Assembly: GCA_008973525.1 (NCBI GenBank)
Contig: WACJ01000344.1
Location: 186,001-250,000, forward strand
Direction: 5' to 3'
DNA: 64,000 bases
Origin: Stenopsyche tienmushanensis
Lineage: Eukaryota > Arthropoda > Insecta > Trichoptera > Stenopsychidae
A program made the translations under genes and the position numbers. Below are positions 12,851 through 27,700 of this stretch, piece by piece. Each line of letters starts with the position of its first letter. Positions within the stretch are counted from its first letter, which is position 1. Below the pieces are notes generated by a model. It was not told the DNA's origin and did no database searches. It was given only the letters and a program-made list of their open reading frames with translations.

Positions 12851-12965
12851 TTATGTGTGTGTGCTTGTGTCTATACGTAGCATAAAGCAACCACAAGACC
12901 AGTAGCAAGCCCAATTTATTATATATTACACAACACATTGCCACATCTTTTAGCCAACAATAGTC
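12845..12965 (-). repeat. Dispersed repeat family, copy b (5' part)
   Basis: Read on the minus strand: GGCTAAAAGATG, then TGTGTAATATATAATAAATT (complement of about 12912-12931), then a block ending GTGGTTGCTTTATGCTACG that is shared with copy c. It seems truncated, because the distal CTCTCTTTCC block of the other copies is not found. Confidence 0.55.
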
Positions 12966-13200
12966 CTTGGGAAGCTATTGTGTTAATTGTAATAAAAATT
13001 GTTGTCTTCATATCGTTTGCTCATTTATTTCTTTATAATGAATTCATGCATTGATACCAGCTAAATCAAAGATATAAAAATAAAACCAGCACTGCCATCA
13101 ATAGGAATTGGATTTTCATTGTACTTTCTCGCCATTTGTTCGATGACATCAATACCGAATTTGATTTTTTTATTATGCGTAACTGCCTCAGATATTTCTT

Positions 13201-13290
13201 CAGGGCCGTAACAAGGGCGTGGTAGAGTAGACGCCCGCCACGGGCGCAACTGGACTTGGGGCGCAAAACGCAGAATACCGATTCAGTCGA
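13201..13290. mobile_element. hAT-like terminus, partial
   Basis: CAGGGCCGTAACAAGGGCGT at 13201-13220 starts with the CAGGG of hAT-type termini and leads into a GC-rich stretch (CGCCCGCCACGGGCGC) out of character with the flanks. I did not find a matching inverted terminus or an 8-base target duplication, so the element is incomplete or the call is wrong. Confidence 0.3.
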
Positions 13291-16200
13291 GAGTTGCAAA
13301 TGGTTTTTATTTTACAACACTGATTGACTCTGTCCGTTTTTATAACATATATTAAGTTGTCACTATTTTTCATAATCGCTTAAACATTAAACCGATCCAA
13401 ACGGCATACGCGATTGTAAAATTTAAACAACTCACCCGATCAGTCTTCTTCAGACAACTTCGTGTCATAAGGAGAGTTTTTAATCGTTTTGTAGACATAT
13501 TCAATTATAGTATCCGATCGCGTGGTGCTCATTCGTCATATCAGCGGTCTGAAATGCGGACCGATTGGACATATAAATCTTGTGGCCACTCCGTCCTCTT
13601 TTATGGCTCTTTGCGGCATTTTTGTATGGACGCAGAAGCAACGTAGCGTTTAGACACTTTCTTTTATAGTATTTTTTAATTATTATTTTTTAGTTATTAG
13701 TGTCTGATACTAACCAACAATAAATATCAAATTTATCATGCTTGCTTGCTTGTGCTATGTAAATTTACATCTCAATTTTAAAATTGTTCATCAAGAGCCA
13801 TATTTAAGTCGGGCTTGCAGTTATTTTGACTATACTAAATAATTTTTGAAAATACTCGATTTTCAGGCTTTGGTATTGCTATGTTTTTTAACTAAATGAA
13901 ATAAATTTTAAAATTTGTATTGAAGTATTCATGCTAATAGAACGCAGGTCCGGAATTTCGAATTCCATATACATGAAATAGCTTTAGGGGTAGAAATAAC
14001 ATTAGAGGGTTCGAAAATTCGCGTTTTTCTCGAAAAACACGTTTAAAACTTTTTTTCGACTTTGATATACTTTAACTCAAAAAGTTATAAACAAGATATT
14101 TTAAAAAAAATATTTAAAAAGCTTATTTAATTACAACTAAGAGTAAACAAATTTTTAGATAATATTATTGTTTAAAATATGACTTTTATTGTAAGAAAGG
14201 TGCAAAAAATAGTTAAAAAATCGTACTATTTTGTTTAAACACTTCTCAAACATGTTTTCTTTTTTCCTTTTTTCAATCAAAGTTTGGTTCACCTATTCAG
14301 AAATTATATTGCTAATAAAATTGAAATGTATTTCAAAACATGAATAAAATATTATCTAAATTTAAACAAACTTCTAATTATTTCTTCTCTGTTAAAAAAA
14401 ATACGAAAACGCTAAAAAAATCAGCTTCCTAACGATCAATTATTACTCAAGCTACCAAACCAGGAGATGGATTGATCTCAGTAAAAAAAGAAACTTTAAA
14501 AAAATGAAAAATTAATCATTGATATAATCGTAGACTTAAGATAAAATTAAATTAACAAAAGGAAATACAATAAATGTATAATGGTAAATTAAATGTTGAA
14601 ACCGGTCACTTTACCGCGCTCGGAATAGTTGGTGTTAAAAGTATTGATATAATAATATGGCACTTTCATGTCGAGATAATTTATAAAAGTTCACCCTACT
14701 ATATCGATTATATCGACACAATTAAATTCAAGTCAATTTCAATTAAATTCGTTCCAGGGATGGTTCATTTTTTTTAAATTCAAACAGTTGTTTATATTGA
14801 TTTTAAGGTGCCGAAATCGTGCATGGAAATTTATAAAGTTTGTTTGAATAGAAAAATAATAAGATCGGATCAAGTGACGCATTCCGGAAAACTATAGTGT
14901 AAGAAACCCTGTTGCTGTGAGTACAAGTAAAACCGCAAGTACAGCCTGAAATATTTGGTGGCAACCTTCATGCGGAGGTGAAAGTAGGAGGCGCAGGTCG
15001 TGGTAGAGGACGGGTCAGTAAGGGTTGATACAGGACCGGGCTTTATGGATTTTTTATGGACCATTTATAGGTCTTCTTCCTTTTTAATTTTCTGCTTCTG
15101 TACATGAAAAGTTTTATTCGTTTCCTTCGTATTATGCAGACCCAAAATTTTCCCTTTTTTTATTTTTCAACCACCCAAAACAATTTCAAAGCGAGATGTA
15201 TAAGATTTTTCTGTAAACTTGTAATAAAAGATTGTCTAATCTTAATTTGTTCTGTTGTTCAATGTTATCTTTTCAAAAAAATATACCATTTACATTTTCA
15301 TAAGATTCATCTCAAATATTATTTTTTTGTATCAAATTGCATTTATCAATCACTTTCTACATAATGGTTTCAAATCAGTAACTCTTGGATGGCCTTTGTG
15401 ATTTCATTTATTCTTATCAATAATTATTTTGTCCAAAACCAAGAAATCAGGATAAGCCTGAGATTTATCATTTAAGTATTTCAATAAAATCACAATAAAC
15501 AGTAAAACAACAATGCGAATCCATTGATTTATTACTGATATTTCATTATTTTTAAGGCTATATTTTATACAAAATATCAACCCCAATGATAAATCTATGG
15601 TATTATAATTTTTAAAACTTTTAAAAATTTCCCAAATATAATATATAAATCAAAAGCCAATATAAAGATACTTATAATAAAGTCCTATTTGTAATTAATA
15701 AGCCAAAAAAGACTTATTTACAATGAGGACATCTATTAATTGAGGCTTCCATTTATTTAGAGTAGATTAATTTAGATTGAAATCAACAGCATATCTATTA
15801 TCATAAAACATATAGGTGATCTTCATAAGAAAATTTTCAAGGAAAAAGATGTTTCATGTAGTAGTTTACCATTTGCCTTTCATATGTAATAGATTTAGGA
15901 TATGATTTTGAATTTGATTAGATAGAAGAAGTGAATAGCTAAAATTATATTTTAACTAAACAATCAATCGAAAATATTCATATTTCGGATCATTCAAATA
16001 ATGACAAAAATATTCATAATCTGGACCTGATTTTTATAAAAAAAATCCAGGATCAACCATGAATATATTTTCTTAGCACTTCTGATTTTTATGTATGGAA
16101 GAATCTAAGTACAAAAGGCAATAAATCTGTTACTCTTCTTACTGGCAATAAAGGAATGACCTTAGAAAGATTGCGGTAGATATCTGGAAACACATTTGTA

Positions 16201-16900
16201 CCCAGACTTTCGGAATTCAAGCAATTTGATAATCGTCTTTAAGATATATACCTCTTTCTTGATATGTGTTTAAATTTTTTTTTTAATACAATCCAGCCCG
16301 CTCTTAAATCATAATTACTAATGAGAAGTAATATTAAATAGGAGAAAGATAATGAAAGAAGGACTATTAGAATATATTACTATTTATAGAATATATCCTA
16401 ATAGAATATATATCCGAATTTATTTCCTTCTCAGCTTTATAATTTAAAAGCTATGTATGAAGTACACTTATTTCTATAGATGCCGATCAATTCGATGGTT
16501 TGTATAATTTTAAGTTTAAATATAATAAACGGGCTTCATTCATGAAAATATTTTTGAAGACAATGAAATTGAACTCTGTTAGTGCAAAGATGAAATTGAG
16601 ATTCTTAATACATTTTTGTCCAAGAAATTTGGTTTACCTTTTTCTTCGAACTCAATTTCAAGAAGATAGATTTGGACAAATCCTTAAATTCATAATTTTC
16701 CATTAAAATACACACTTGAATTTGCATTTGCCAAAATAAAGACGTTTCCCAATCTATTTTCATACAAAAATTTTACATTCGATTAAAATAGCTTTTTTTA
16801 AATACACTTCATCGTATTTAGTTATTTTTTGAATTTCATGTAGTTATTGATTTAATCCATCAATTTTTGCTAAATCTGGGTATTAAAAAAAACTCTAAAC
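13291..16900. other. AT-rich gene-free DNA
   Basis: No coding exon, RNA gene or clear repeat structure was recognised in this stretch. Open frames are short and made of low-complexity Phe/Lys/Ile/Asn codons. Confidence 0.5.
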
Positions 16901-16919
16901 TTAGCTTTAATTCTCAAAG

Positions 16920-17180
16920 CAAATTTGTTTAAAAGTGAAATTTGTACACGCGTGGTAGGACAAATTAGCTTGAAAGTCACGTAAAGTGAAACTCTAACCA
17001 GCAGTTGGTCGGAAAGAGAAGGAGCATCGTTTGTATAGTGTCGGTGTCCATACATCATAGAGATGTTATGCGCATGCGCCGCGCTGCCTCTAATGTGTGC
17101 ATGCGTAGCATAAAGCAACCGCTACGCTAGTAGCGCACCTATTTTATTATATATTACACAAACACAGCTTCTTCTTTAAA
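16920..17180 (-). repeat. Dispersed repeat family, copy c
   Basis: On the minus strand: AGCTGTGTT, then the 20-base core TGTGTAATATATAATAAAAT (complement of about 17142-17161), then GCGGTTGCTTTATGCTACGC, and finally TTCTCTTTCCGACCAA (complement near 17000) with GTTTCACTTT. This is the fullest copy alongside copy a. It lies just upstream of the GC-rich island before RasGRF. Confidence 0.65.
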
Positions 17181-17279
17181 AATGCATAAAATCGACTTTT
17201 TCCAGGGCGCTTTTGATAATAGTTTTGGATTCCTTTATTAAAAAGGATGTAAGAAGGCATGATGATTTGGAAGTTTAGT

Positions 17280-17440
17280 GGCAGAGGGTGGCGGCCCTGT
17301 GGGTGCGGGCTCGGGAGCAAATGCGCGCGCCACGGGTCGATGTAGCGCCACAGGTGCCCGGGCGGCTCAGTCGCCGCGGCCGCGTGCCGAGCGCCGCCGC
17401 CGGACCACGCGCCCCATCGAAGCCTCCTGGTACCCCATGT
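17280..17440. promoter_or_regulatory. GC-rich island upstream of RasGRF: candidate promoter or 5' exon
   Basis: About 160 bases are dominated by CpG and GCC/CGG runs, about 1.3 kb before the first RasGRF coding exon. That exon has a splice acceptor directly upstream of its ATG, so at least one untranslated exon must lie further 5', and this island is the best candidate for it. The minus strand also has an open frame across the island, so service of an opposite-strand gene cannot be excluded. Confidence 0.45.
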
Positions 17441-18729
17441 TTTTAACTATCTAACTATTCTTCTTCAACTTTATCGCATGACTTAACTCTGAACGCGGAC
17501 TCCGCTCGCTCCTTTCAACCCTCAAAGTCGGCGCGCCTTCCCCGATTTACGTTCAACCCTCGAAAAACTTTCAAGGTCACCGGCACGCGCCACCTATCAA
17601 CACGTAGACTGAAAAATACGCGCACGTACCAAAAATCATGTCACGTTATAAAACATAATTTCGATGTAAACAAGCTATTATATCATTCTTTAATACTACA
17701 CTTTCAAACGGAAACACATCACCCACTCTATACAAACACACTACACATGATTACGTACAACTGCAGGCGCACTCGAATCATCCTATTTTCGAATCCAATA
17801 ACATTACCACGCTTTTAAGCTGTAGAAAAAGTCATTCGAAGATCATTTTCGATCGATTTAAATGCGATCTTATCCGGGGGGGAGAAGGTCACAGCGACTA
17901 AAAATCATACATACGAAGCTCACTGCATAATGAATAATAAACGAGCGAAAAATCGATCATCGATCGCATTAATAAATATTTCATCCTCGCCATATCAGAT
18001 TTTAAAATGCTTGAAATCTTTTAAAATTCGATCACTTGCTTCGAAAACTTATTGCAAAAATACGCGCGCATAATCATAAACACACAAAATTACGATCATA
18101 AATACGTGCGATTTGATAAACAAGCCGCCCGTTTAAGGATCGAATGTATTCGGAACTGACTGTATTTTTTTCGAATGCTCTTAATTCTTAATGCGTCATT
18201 AATTACGCCTGCATATATCGAAGTCAACTTGTTGATTTTGCTATTTGGGTCAATTTGTACTACAGTTTGCTCGAACATCTCTCCCCTTGGAGCTGCCGGG
18301 ACAATAAGCTTTTACAAATAGGTTACGAGCCCATTTATCCTTGACCCAAAAAGAAAATGCTCCTCCTAGTCATGGTCATGAGACAGGTACATTAAAAACA
18401 GTTCACTCGACCTGGGACATCGGTGCCTGGATGAACTCGGGATAAATCCATATTTTTCGACGGGAATCGACTTCAATCCGCATAAGACATGGAGTTAAAC
18501 ATCTTTTGCTTTATTAACGAGTTGATTGCGTTCACTATATTAACAAAAAAATCAAAATATACACCATCTTTCTAATAAAGCATCAATAACCCAACGCATT
18601 AACATGCGTTTTTTAAACAATAACTAAACATCAAGGCAAGTTTTCGTATAAATATTAATCATATGGGATATTTTAATAATATAATAATATTAAAATGAGA
18701 TCATTTGTAATTAATTTTTTTTTTTTCAG
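17441..18729. other. Gene-free stretch before RasGRF coding exon 1 (probable 5' intron)
   Basis: No coding feature was seen. It ends in a long T tract and TTTTTTTTCAG at 18719-18729, a strong splice acceptor, so it is probably intronic in the RasGRF transcript. Confidence 0.5.
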
Positions 18730-18735
18730 TCAACA

Positions 18736-21700
18736 ATGCTAAGTCCAAAAATGCAACGCGCAGTGCGCGTTAACGACGCTCAACTACTTCATTTGGCAGA
18801 TCGTGCCCAGTATGATCATTCGCAGGTATTTTATTCATTTTTTATGTATATAATCAATTCCTATTTAAATACAAAGTATACGGATTAAATTTATAATCCA
18901 AATTTAAATATATTGACCCCCAATTCAATAATTCCATCAAAAATTGCCATAATTTAACGCTCGTTTAAATCTTATAATTTTTATAAAAACACATTTTTTG
19001 TCATTAAATATACAAATTATCATCGATTTCATCAATGTTTATGTGTTGTATAGTTTATATTTATCGATATTATCATAAAATTGTTTAATACAGACGGGTT
19101 ATCTATACAAAAGGACTGCAGACAATAATAAATGGCAACTCAGATGGTTTGTTCTATATCAGGTATGTTAAATATATTTTTTTAATTATGTTAAAAAATC
19201 ATTATAATGATGTTTATTAAGCCCCCTAATTTTCTATTTGGGGGATTTAAATTCATCCTGAATATTAATTAATTTCATACATGTGTATAACAGCTATAAA
19301 ATTGATTCATTTTCAATATAATTTATTAATGATGTAAAAATTATAACCCATGCCTATCTAATGCATAATAATTATTCCGGTGCATGTGAAGGCCAAATGC
19401 ATCCCCGTTATACAAATTGTCCTTGGAACTATGACCTATGTATCTGAGGCCCTGAAATTCAGCACCAAGCTTGTCGTACACAACCATGACCTATTTATAT
19501 AATTTCCCAGGATCCTTGTAAGCGTATCAGTTACCTGGGCCTCACCTTGAATTGTTTATTATATGAATTCCACGTATGTTTACAATGCAGGAAAATTAAG
19601 AAAATGCGATGCAGTCGAGGGATGATAGATTAGGCGACTTTGATGCCATATTTTCAACTTCACATTGGCCAGATATCTCCTTTCCGGGAATCTTTTTTTA
19701 AGCCTTCTTTTTATTTTCGCCAATGGTTAATGACATTCATGCATGGTATGATAATTATCGCGTGCCTTTAATGTAATTCACGGGGCTCGAATTCCACGAA
19801 CGAGGGTGCGGAACTTTTGAAACGCAAAATACCCAAAATAATAAATACGATTGCACTGTCAAAGTTTTGCACGCGAATATTACGTGTCATTTTTTTCTAC
19901 TTCCTTTAACCCTTAGACGTCTGGGGATGTTTCGGGTGCCTTTTTAAACAATATTTTGTTTCAAAATTTAACTCGATCCTGATCTCTATTATGCCTCTTC
20001 TTATTGGACCATATTCATCAAAAATTAAATTCCTTGACGCGATTCCTTATCTAAATTTCAAATACATTTTTATTTATGTTATATTTCTTCCATATTAATA
20101 TCGCAAATATAAATAAATTATTTTTCTTACATTGGCATAGTTTTGCATACCGATAACATAGCTGTCATATGAAATCATATTTCAATTTTGATCAGTATTT
20201 ACTTTTTCAGAACCATAATAATGATATCAACTTAAAAACGATATCTTTTAACAGCTTAGCTTTAAACCTGAACCAATACAATAGGAGTCCATGACCTAGC
20301 TTAAAGTAATACAATAGCTCATCTCTAAATAATGCATCTCTTTGTTATGTTATTGAAGGTAACATGACCCAATTTTATAGAATTCTAAATAAAATGACTT
20401 CTAAATACATAGTATTTGCAAGGTTCTAAACATAAAAAACATGCATGCCTTATTTAAATGGTAAGATGATAGAGCCTTAGCTAACATACATCATATTCAA
20501 TGATTTTCTTTCTGCTTTTTAATCATTAAATTATAAAGCTGTTATATCTAGAAAAATTGTTTTCATCAGATATGGCAAATGACTCTCTTTAAAATCCTAA
20601 TCATTATAAGCCAACACTTACATTAGTAGATTATATAGTATTCAAATTAATTTGTATTGGTCTTAACTTATTTATTTATCGTATAGCAAAAAAGAGCTTG
20701 TTGCATTTTGTCAACATATCTTGTCAATGTGATATTACAATGAGTTAATTTTTGTATACATCAGATGAATCAAGGGTTAAATAGGGCAAAGGATGAACGC
20801 GAGGAAATTATAAATACTTCATCAATAAAGGGCTTGGTTATTAATAAAATATCTTTGCTTTGTTCCTCCTTATTTTCGTTCAGTTTGTCCTGCAATAATA
20901 AATTCATGATCGATCCTAAGTCATACGTTGATCTTATGTAATCAATTTTGGATATTTGACACTATTATATTAAAAATTCAGTTTTGGGGTAGCAAATGCG
21001 AGAAAATAGACGATAAATATTTGTGAGTTTTATATGAACAAAATGAATTATATACGTGGGAAAACAATTATAATCTTATCTTTTTTATTTACTAATAACC
21101 TTATCATAATCAATAAATAATGACAACTATTTACAATTAGAAACGAAAAATAATGCAATAAAATTTAGTATACATCCATGACTTCAAACGATGAGTTTCA
21201 TTATAATAACAATTAGATGGATTGATTTTATTATTAATAATATTGATACATTACTCTACAAATTAAATATATGATAAGGCTGTATGTAAATGACAAAGCC
21301 TTAATTTCTAGCCATCCTCACTAATAAAGCTAGATAAATAAATGATTCCATACAGACAAGTCTTTATCATAGCTTAATTAATATTTATTAGGCTGATCAA
21401 AATAATACATAGCAATCTATATTTATTGATGGAATAAGATTTGTTTTTTTTTTTCAAAATTGGCATAATTTTTTTTACAGAATCTAATGTTCTATTATGA
21501 AAATGAGACTAGTACTCGTCCTTCTGGGGTCATTTTATTGGAGGGTAGCTACTGTGAAAGGCTTGTACTTCGAACATCTAATCCCGATCGACAATTGGCG
21601 GTATTTAATATGAATTTTTTGCATTTTTATTTTTGAGCAAATAAATTAAAAAAACATTTTCTTGCAGCATTGTTTCACCATCTCGTACAGACGTGAAAAC

Positions 21701-24700
21701 CAAAGGCAGTACGAGCTAAGGGCGGCTAACGAAGCTGATTGCGTCCATTGGATCGATGCGATTAGGGATGCCAGGTAAGGGCCTTCATTAAAAATTCTGG
21801 AATGAGTCCCAATCCTTTATTCCCTACAGCTCTTAAAATAAACCCTAAAGTTTTGACGCTCGATTTCTTCTATTTGCGCCTGCATACTAAATTGATCAGC
21901 GAGCGTAGTCCTTTCCCGACCGCTTTCCGGTCAGAGGACGAAGGTCTCCCAGGAGATCAGTAAAAATATATGGAATTTTTTATCAGTCTGCTTGATGACG
22001 TCTACTCATATATATTTGATAGCCTACCGGCAAAATCTCTCCCAGGGCTTAGATCATATTACGCTCGCGTTCCCGAGTGCCGCTCTCTCTGCCTTTTCAT
22101 TAAAATGATTTTTTTATTTGAAACATTTTATATACAAGCTCTTTTTTCCAGTTTTAATAAAGTAGTTTTACAAAGAGAAGAACTTGAGCAGAGGCATCTT
22201 CATCTCCTGCAGGTTGTGGAAAGCGAACGCACGGCAAGGGCCCAGTATGCACAAACTTGTGAAGATCTTGCTGCTGAAGTAGCTAAGCTGCGAGCTGAGG
22301 TAAGGATCTTTAAATTCAACTCAAATTTAAATTATTCATTAGCAAAAAAATATTTTAAAAAAAAAACGCATTAAAAGCATTTTTTTCATATAAATTTCAT
22401 ATCTTAACGCGCTAAATTCGAGTTCACGGTTATAACGAGCATATTTTGAAATTTCTTGACATATAAGGAATAAAAACTGAACGACATTTTTCTAGTCATA
22501 ACTAAAAAAAAATAATATAAACTTAGAATTTAAATAAATCTTAAATTTAAAAGATTACTTTACAAAAAAGGTATACAAGCGTATATACTATGCGAAACAG
22601 TCTCTGATTAGGTAGACTAATTATCATATTTTGTATGTTAACCTTTCCTTTACCATGATGTATTTACTACAACTTGGCTTTAATTATGGGAATATCGATA
22701 TGAAATATAATAGATACGGGATTCAGAATTTCATATGGTGTACCAAATACATATCATGGTTAGGGAATCCAATCCCCAACCAAAATTTCGATCCCGGAAT
22801 TTCGGGATTGCACTAGACTATCCCGGGATCCCGGGACCGGGATTTTCAATAGTTTAAGAAATTACATTGATAAATTTGATCAATATTTAAATGCTAGTTC
22901 AAGTTGACGACCGAGCGAGACCCCATTTTCGTATAACACCATCAAAGTTACTGATAAAATTCCTTTCTGCTGAGACACGGACTAAAACTCGCAAAATTCC
23001 CGATTTCCCGACAAATTATTTATTTCCGTCCCTGCAGATGAATATTTTTATACGATAATACTTTGATATGATTCGTAATTATATTACGGAGGAATACAAA
23101 AATTCTGAACCCCGTATCTATTATATTTCATATCGATATTCCCATAATAAGAGTCGAAATGTAGTAAATACATCACCGGTAGGAAAAGGTTAATGTAATA
23201 ATTTGAAAACATATATGTACTCTATATATGTATACATAGATTAATAGTTACACCACTGTTTCCAAGCATCCAGATTTCGGCGAAAATATCTCGATTTAGT
23301 ATTTTTCATCGTGCTGGTGAGGTACAATTTCTATTAGATTAAAATTTTAATCCCGATTTTGTCGGGATTACGTTTACTAATCCCGACAAACGACCGACGT
23401 ACTTTTAACATTTGTGATTTTGAAAACGCTGAATTACAAATATATAAAGTGTAACAAGTAAACGTTATCGATTCTTTGATTGCTCGTTATATCCGATATC
23501 GTATCCATATTTTTCAATTAACCAAGCATCTTTAACATTTTTAATTGTTATTCAGAATATAATAATACTAAGATCTCATACTGAGACATCCAAACAAGGA
23601 TGCTTCAAATTTTTATTCAGTAATTAGTGGTTTTCTTATGGCAATATATTAGTCCATCATAGTTTTATAATTATAAAATTTCAAGCATTCTCACATATAT
23701 ATGAACAAATTGATAGATTGAAATTAATATCATACAATTGAATTTTTTGGTGTTGCAGTTATGTGCCTTGAAGAGAGAATGGTGTCCCGGCGGCAGGTCT
23801 GCTCCGACACCCTCATCTAATCAACAACTCGATGCACTCGAGCTTAAAAAAATTAAGAAAGTTCAGGTTAGTCAAGATTTAAGTCAATATAAAATATATT
23901 TATATATTATATTTCTTGCTTTTTTATAAAGCTAAAAATTTTAACTCATTTTAGAGCTTCTTTCGTGGTTGGCTATGTCGTCGTCGATGGAAGCAAATTG
24001 TAGAACAATACATTAAGAGTCCTCATGCTGAAAGTATGAGGAAACGTAATAGGTAAGCTTTTATCATCAATGAGTTTCAATAACAATAAACATGTTAATA
24101 AAATAATTTCATATTTTTTTAGCTTAGTATTTCGTATGGTGGAAGCAGAGGAGGAATACGTTGAGCAGATGGAAGTTTTGGTTTGTTCCCACTTCTTGTT
24201 GTTCTGATTCATAATTTGATCGATTTGCATAAATTATTATTTTTATTTTAGGTATCGTGCTTTTTGAGACCTTTCAAAATGGCAGCAAGCTCTAAGAAGC
24301 CTCCGTGTTCACACGAAGATGTTAACTCTATTTTTCTCAATAGTGAAACTGTTCTATTCCTTCACCAAATATTTCTCAAAGGCTTAACATCAAGGATGGA
24401 GTCGTGGCCTACGCTGGTATTAGGTAACATATATTCGATAATCTTACAATTTTAACCTGATATTGATACATATGAAATAGAAAAGACATTGACATCCATA
24501 GATATGATCATAAAATAATCCTAGACCTGACATACTATGTTGGACTGACTATAGGGCGAACTCAATTTAGCTTTAATTTAATTTTGTTTAAAAAATCCAT
24601 TCACATTCTTTAATGGTAGGCAATCGTATTTTCAATTTAAATGTAATCTTCACTGATATTGTTATAAACTGTGTTTAATGCTGAAATACAAGATAACCGC

Positions 24701-27700
24701 CATATTTTCAATATAAAATCATCTTATAGTCCGACCAATATGGTGACTCATTTATGATATCCATAAGTTTTATGGATATTAAATAATTCCAGGAAATAAA
24801 TGAGTTGTAGCAGGCATTTGGTGTCGTGTTTTTCTTTTTATTTATTTTTTTGTTTCGTAGTGGTAATCCCAGTAGCTAAATAACTATTAAGAATGTCTAA
24901 GTCTGTAAGTAGAAAAACTTTCTGGTGCAGGTGATCTCTTCGATATGCTACTACCGATGCTATCGATCTATCAAGAGTATGTGAGGAGTCATCATTATTC
25001 TTTGCAAGTCCTGACCGAATGCAAGCAGGGCGCCCAATTCGCAGCCTTACTCAAACGGTTGGAAGCTAAACCAGCTTGCCAGGGTCGATCTCTGGAGACA
25101 TTTTTAACATATCCAATGCATCAGGTGAGATTAACAGCATTTTCATGTCCTATACATATCAGTGTTCATAACAATTTATTTTGATTGTCAATGATAGGTT
25201 CCGAGATACATCATAACTCTGCATGAGCTATTAGCACATACTCCACACGATCATGTCGAGAGACGATCTTTGCAACACGCGCGTCAACAACTTGAAGATC
25301 TTTCTCGACAAATGCACGACGAGGTAATTTTTTTATTATATTAATGAAAAGCTATTTTAAATAAGAATAGCTTTTTAACTTCATTCGTAATAATCTCAAT
25401 ATACAATAAACAGCTTTGATGCCCGTTGCGCACAAAGACAGTTTTCAAGCTAGTGTCAAGAAGCCAGCAACTCTTGTTCTACTAACCTGAAAACGTGTGC
25501 GCCATCGTGCAAAATATTAAGATGGGTTTAAATTATTAGACTGGTAAAGTTTTGGCTATAAAATAATATTTATGATAAGTAAATAGATATTTAATTCACA
25601 TTTAATGCACACACAATTGACCATTATGATATTAAACGTCTTTGACCTTTTCAATCTGATCTTGTTTGATAATTTTTATTTTTTGTTCGGAAATTGACCC
25701 ATAGATTGATAGAGAAATATTACTAAATATTTTGGATTTTTATCTTCAAAATGTTTTGACATTACTTTGAAAACTTCCCCTGATCTCTTACAACTCTTAC
25801 GAAATATAGCTATTAAATAATGGGACTAATAATGCCATAAATTTATAATGAAGAAACTTTCCACTTCAAAATTTTCACTTTTTTCCATAAATATATCCTC
25901 TTTCTTTTGATTTTTTCTCATATGATTTCCAAAATGTATTTGTAAAAAGTGTAGATTAATTATTGTTCCATCTGGAAACATTAATTCAAAATTATTTCGC
26001 TCTTAATATTTAAAAAAATCAAAATACGTGAGATTCGCTCGGTAGAAATAAAAGCTCTTATCTATTAGGAAAAGTAGATTTTATACATTTTTTCCATTTA
26101 TTAATAGAAAATATTAGCTAAAAGATGAAGCTATGTTTGTGTAATATATAATAAAATTGGGTGGTTATTGGTCTAATGGTTGCTTCGTTACACAGTAGAG
26201 GACACAGATAGAGTACAAACGATTCTCTCTCTCTTTCTCTTCAAATTTTACTTCAAAAATCTAGTACTGATTTTGGACCTTGTATTACACTATTGGTAAA
26301 TACGTGTCCAACTAAAATTTTCCTCCTTCATTTTCGATCTGCTTTTTGTGGTTTGATCCGCATGAGTCCAGTCTCGGTATTTAAAATTCTTCCTCATATT
26401 TACCCAATTTTTCTATCATGGTCAAAATACTAAATCTTGACCCAAAATTTAATTAGTTTCAATTTAACTATCATAAATATCAGTTTTACACTATCTAAGC
26501 TTGGAAATACAATTTTGTATTATACATACTATGATGAAACATCATATATTTCCCAAATTTCTTCCAACCTTTAAATGTTATCACCAACTGCAGTTTATTG
26601 TTAGCACTGCTGATAACATTTTTTTTGTTTTTATCTTGGTAAACCAGCTTTTATACCAAATTTAAACAGCCTCCTTATACATTGGGCACTTAAATGCCAA
26701 AATCATCCTGTCTGTATTCTTACTAATTGAATATTATGTTAATTAGTCTAATAATTTGAACACGTTAAATCACATATTAAATTCTAAATAATTGTTAATA
26801 AAAAGTGTTAAAAAATATATACCAACAAAACTAATACATGTAACATATTTTTTGCATTAAATCTGTACTTGACCTAAAAAAATCGTTTTTTAACCTTGAA
26901 GATAGATTAAAAAATATCACTATTACCTTTGTTTATGGGACAGTATGAATATCATATCGCATCTTCATATATTTTCCATTTTAGGTAAGCGAAACCGAAA
27001 ACTTAAGGAAAAACTTAGCAGTAGAAAGGATGATCATTGAAGGCTGTGATATACTACTTGATGTGAACCAGGTTTTTGTGAGACAAGGTATGTATCATAT
27101 ATACTCGTTCGTCAAACTCTTAAAATTTGGATCATTTCATTTCCATTGTCATAGTGAAGTAAATCCGTTGTAGAAGAAATAATATGGATATATAGAAATG
27201 TGAAAATGGACATTTAGGCATTTGGTTTTTATTAATAGGAAAGTCATGGAAACCACCCTTAGAGGTAATATATATTTTCGATGGTTATTTTACTCAGTAG
27301 CAGCTTTTAATATAGAATTTAATGTATTATTGAGGTATAGTCTGCTTATGATCCCAAATTCATATTATTTTGAAAGCAACAACGTACCCCTCCCCTCCAT
27401 AAGTAGTGATATTTTTCAATTTATTTCATTTTTAAAAAGGTCATTCGCGTCTAATCCACAAAAAATAATAATTAATACAGTATTTCAATAATAAATATAA
27501 GAAGCATTTATGTAAATGCCTTTTTATAATATTTTTATTATTTCGTATTTCTTATTTATAAAAATATTGCATTATGTTAGCATTGTTTTTTTTTTAAATT
27601 AGGTTCACAAATCAATGTGTCATTTTACAATAAACATCACAACTCATTAGAGTAACATGTCGTTGTCAACTGCCTAATTTCTAAATAATATTTTTAGTTT

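Noticed and set aside
14574..14777. 67-codon frame in AT-rich DNA
   Set aside because: No similarity, no splice context and low-complexity Ile/Lys/Phe composition; expected by chance.
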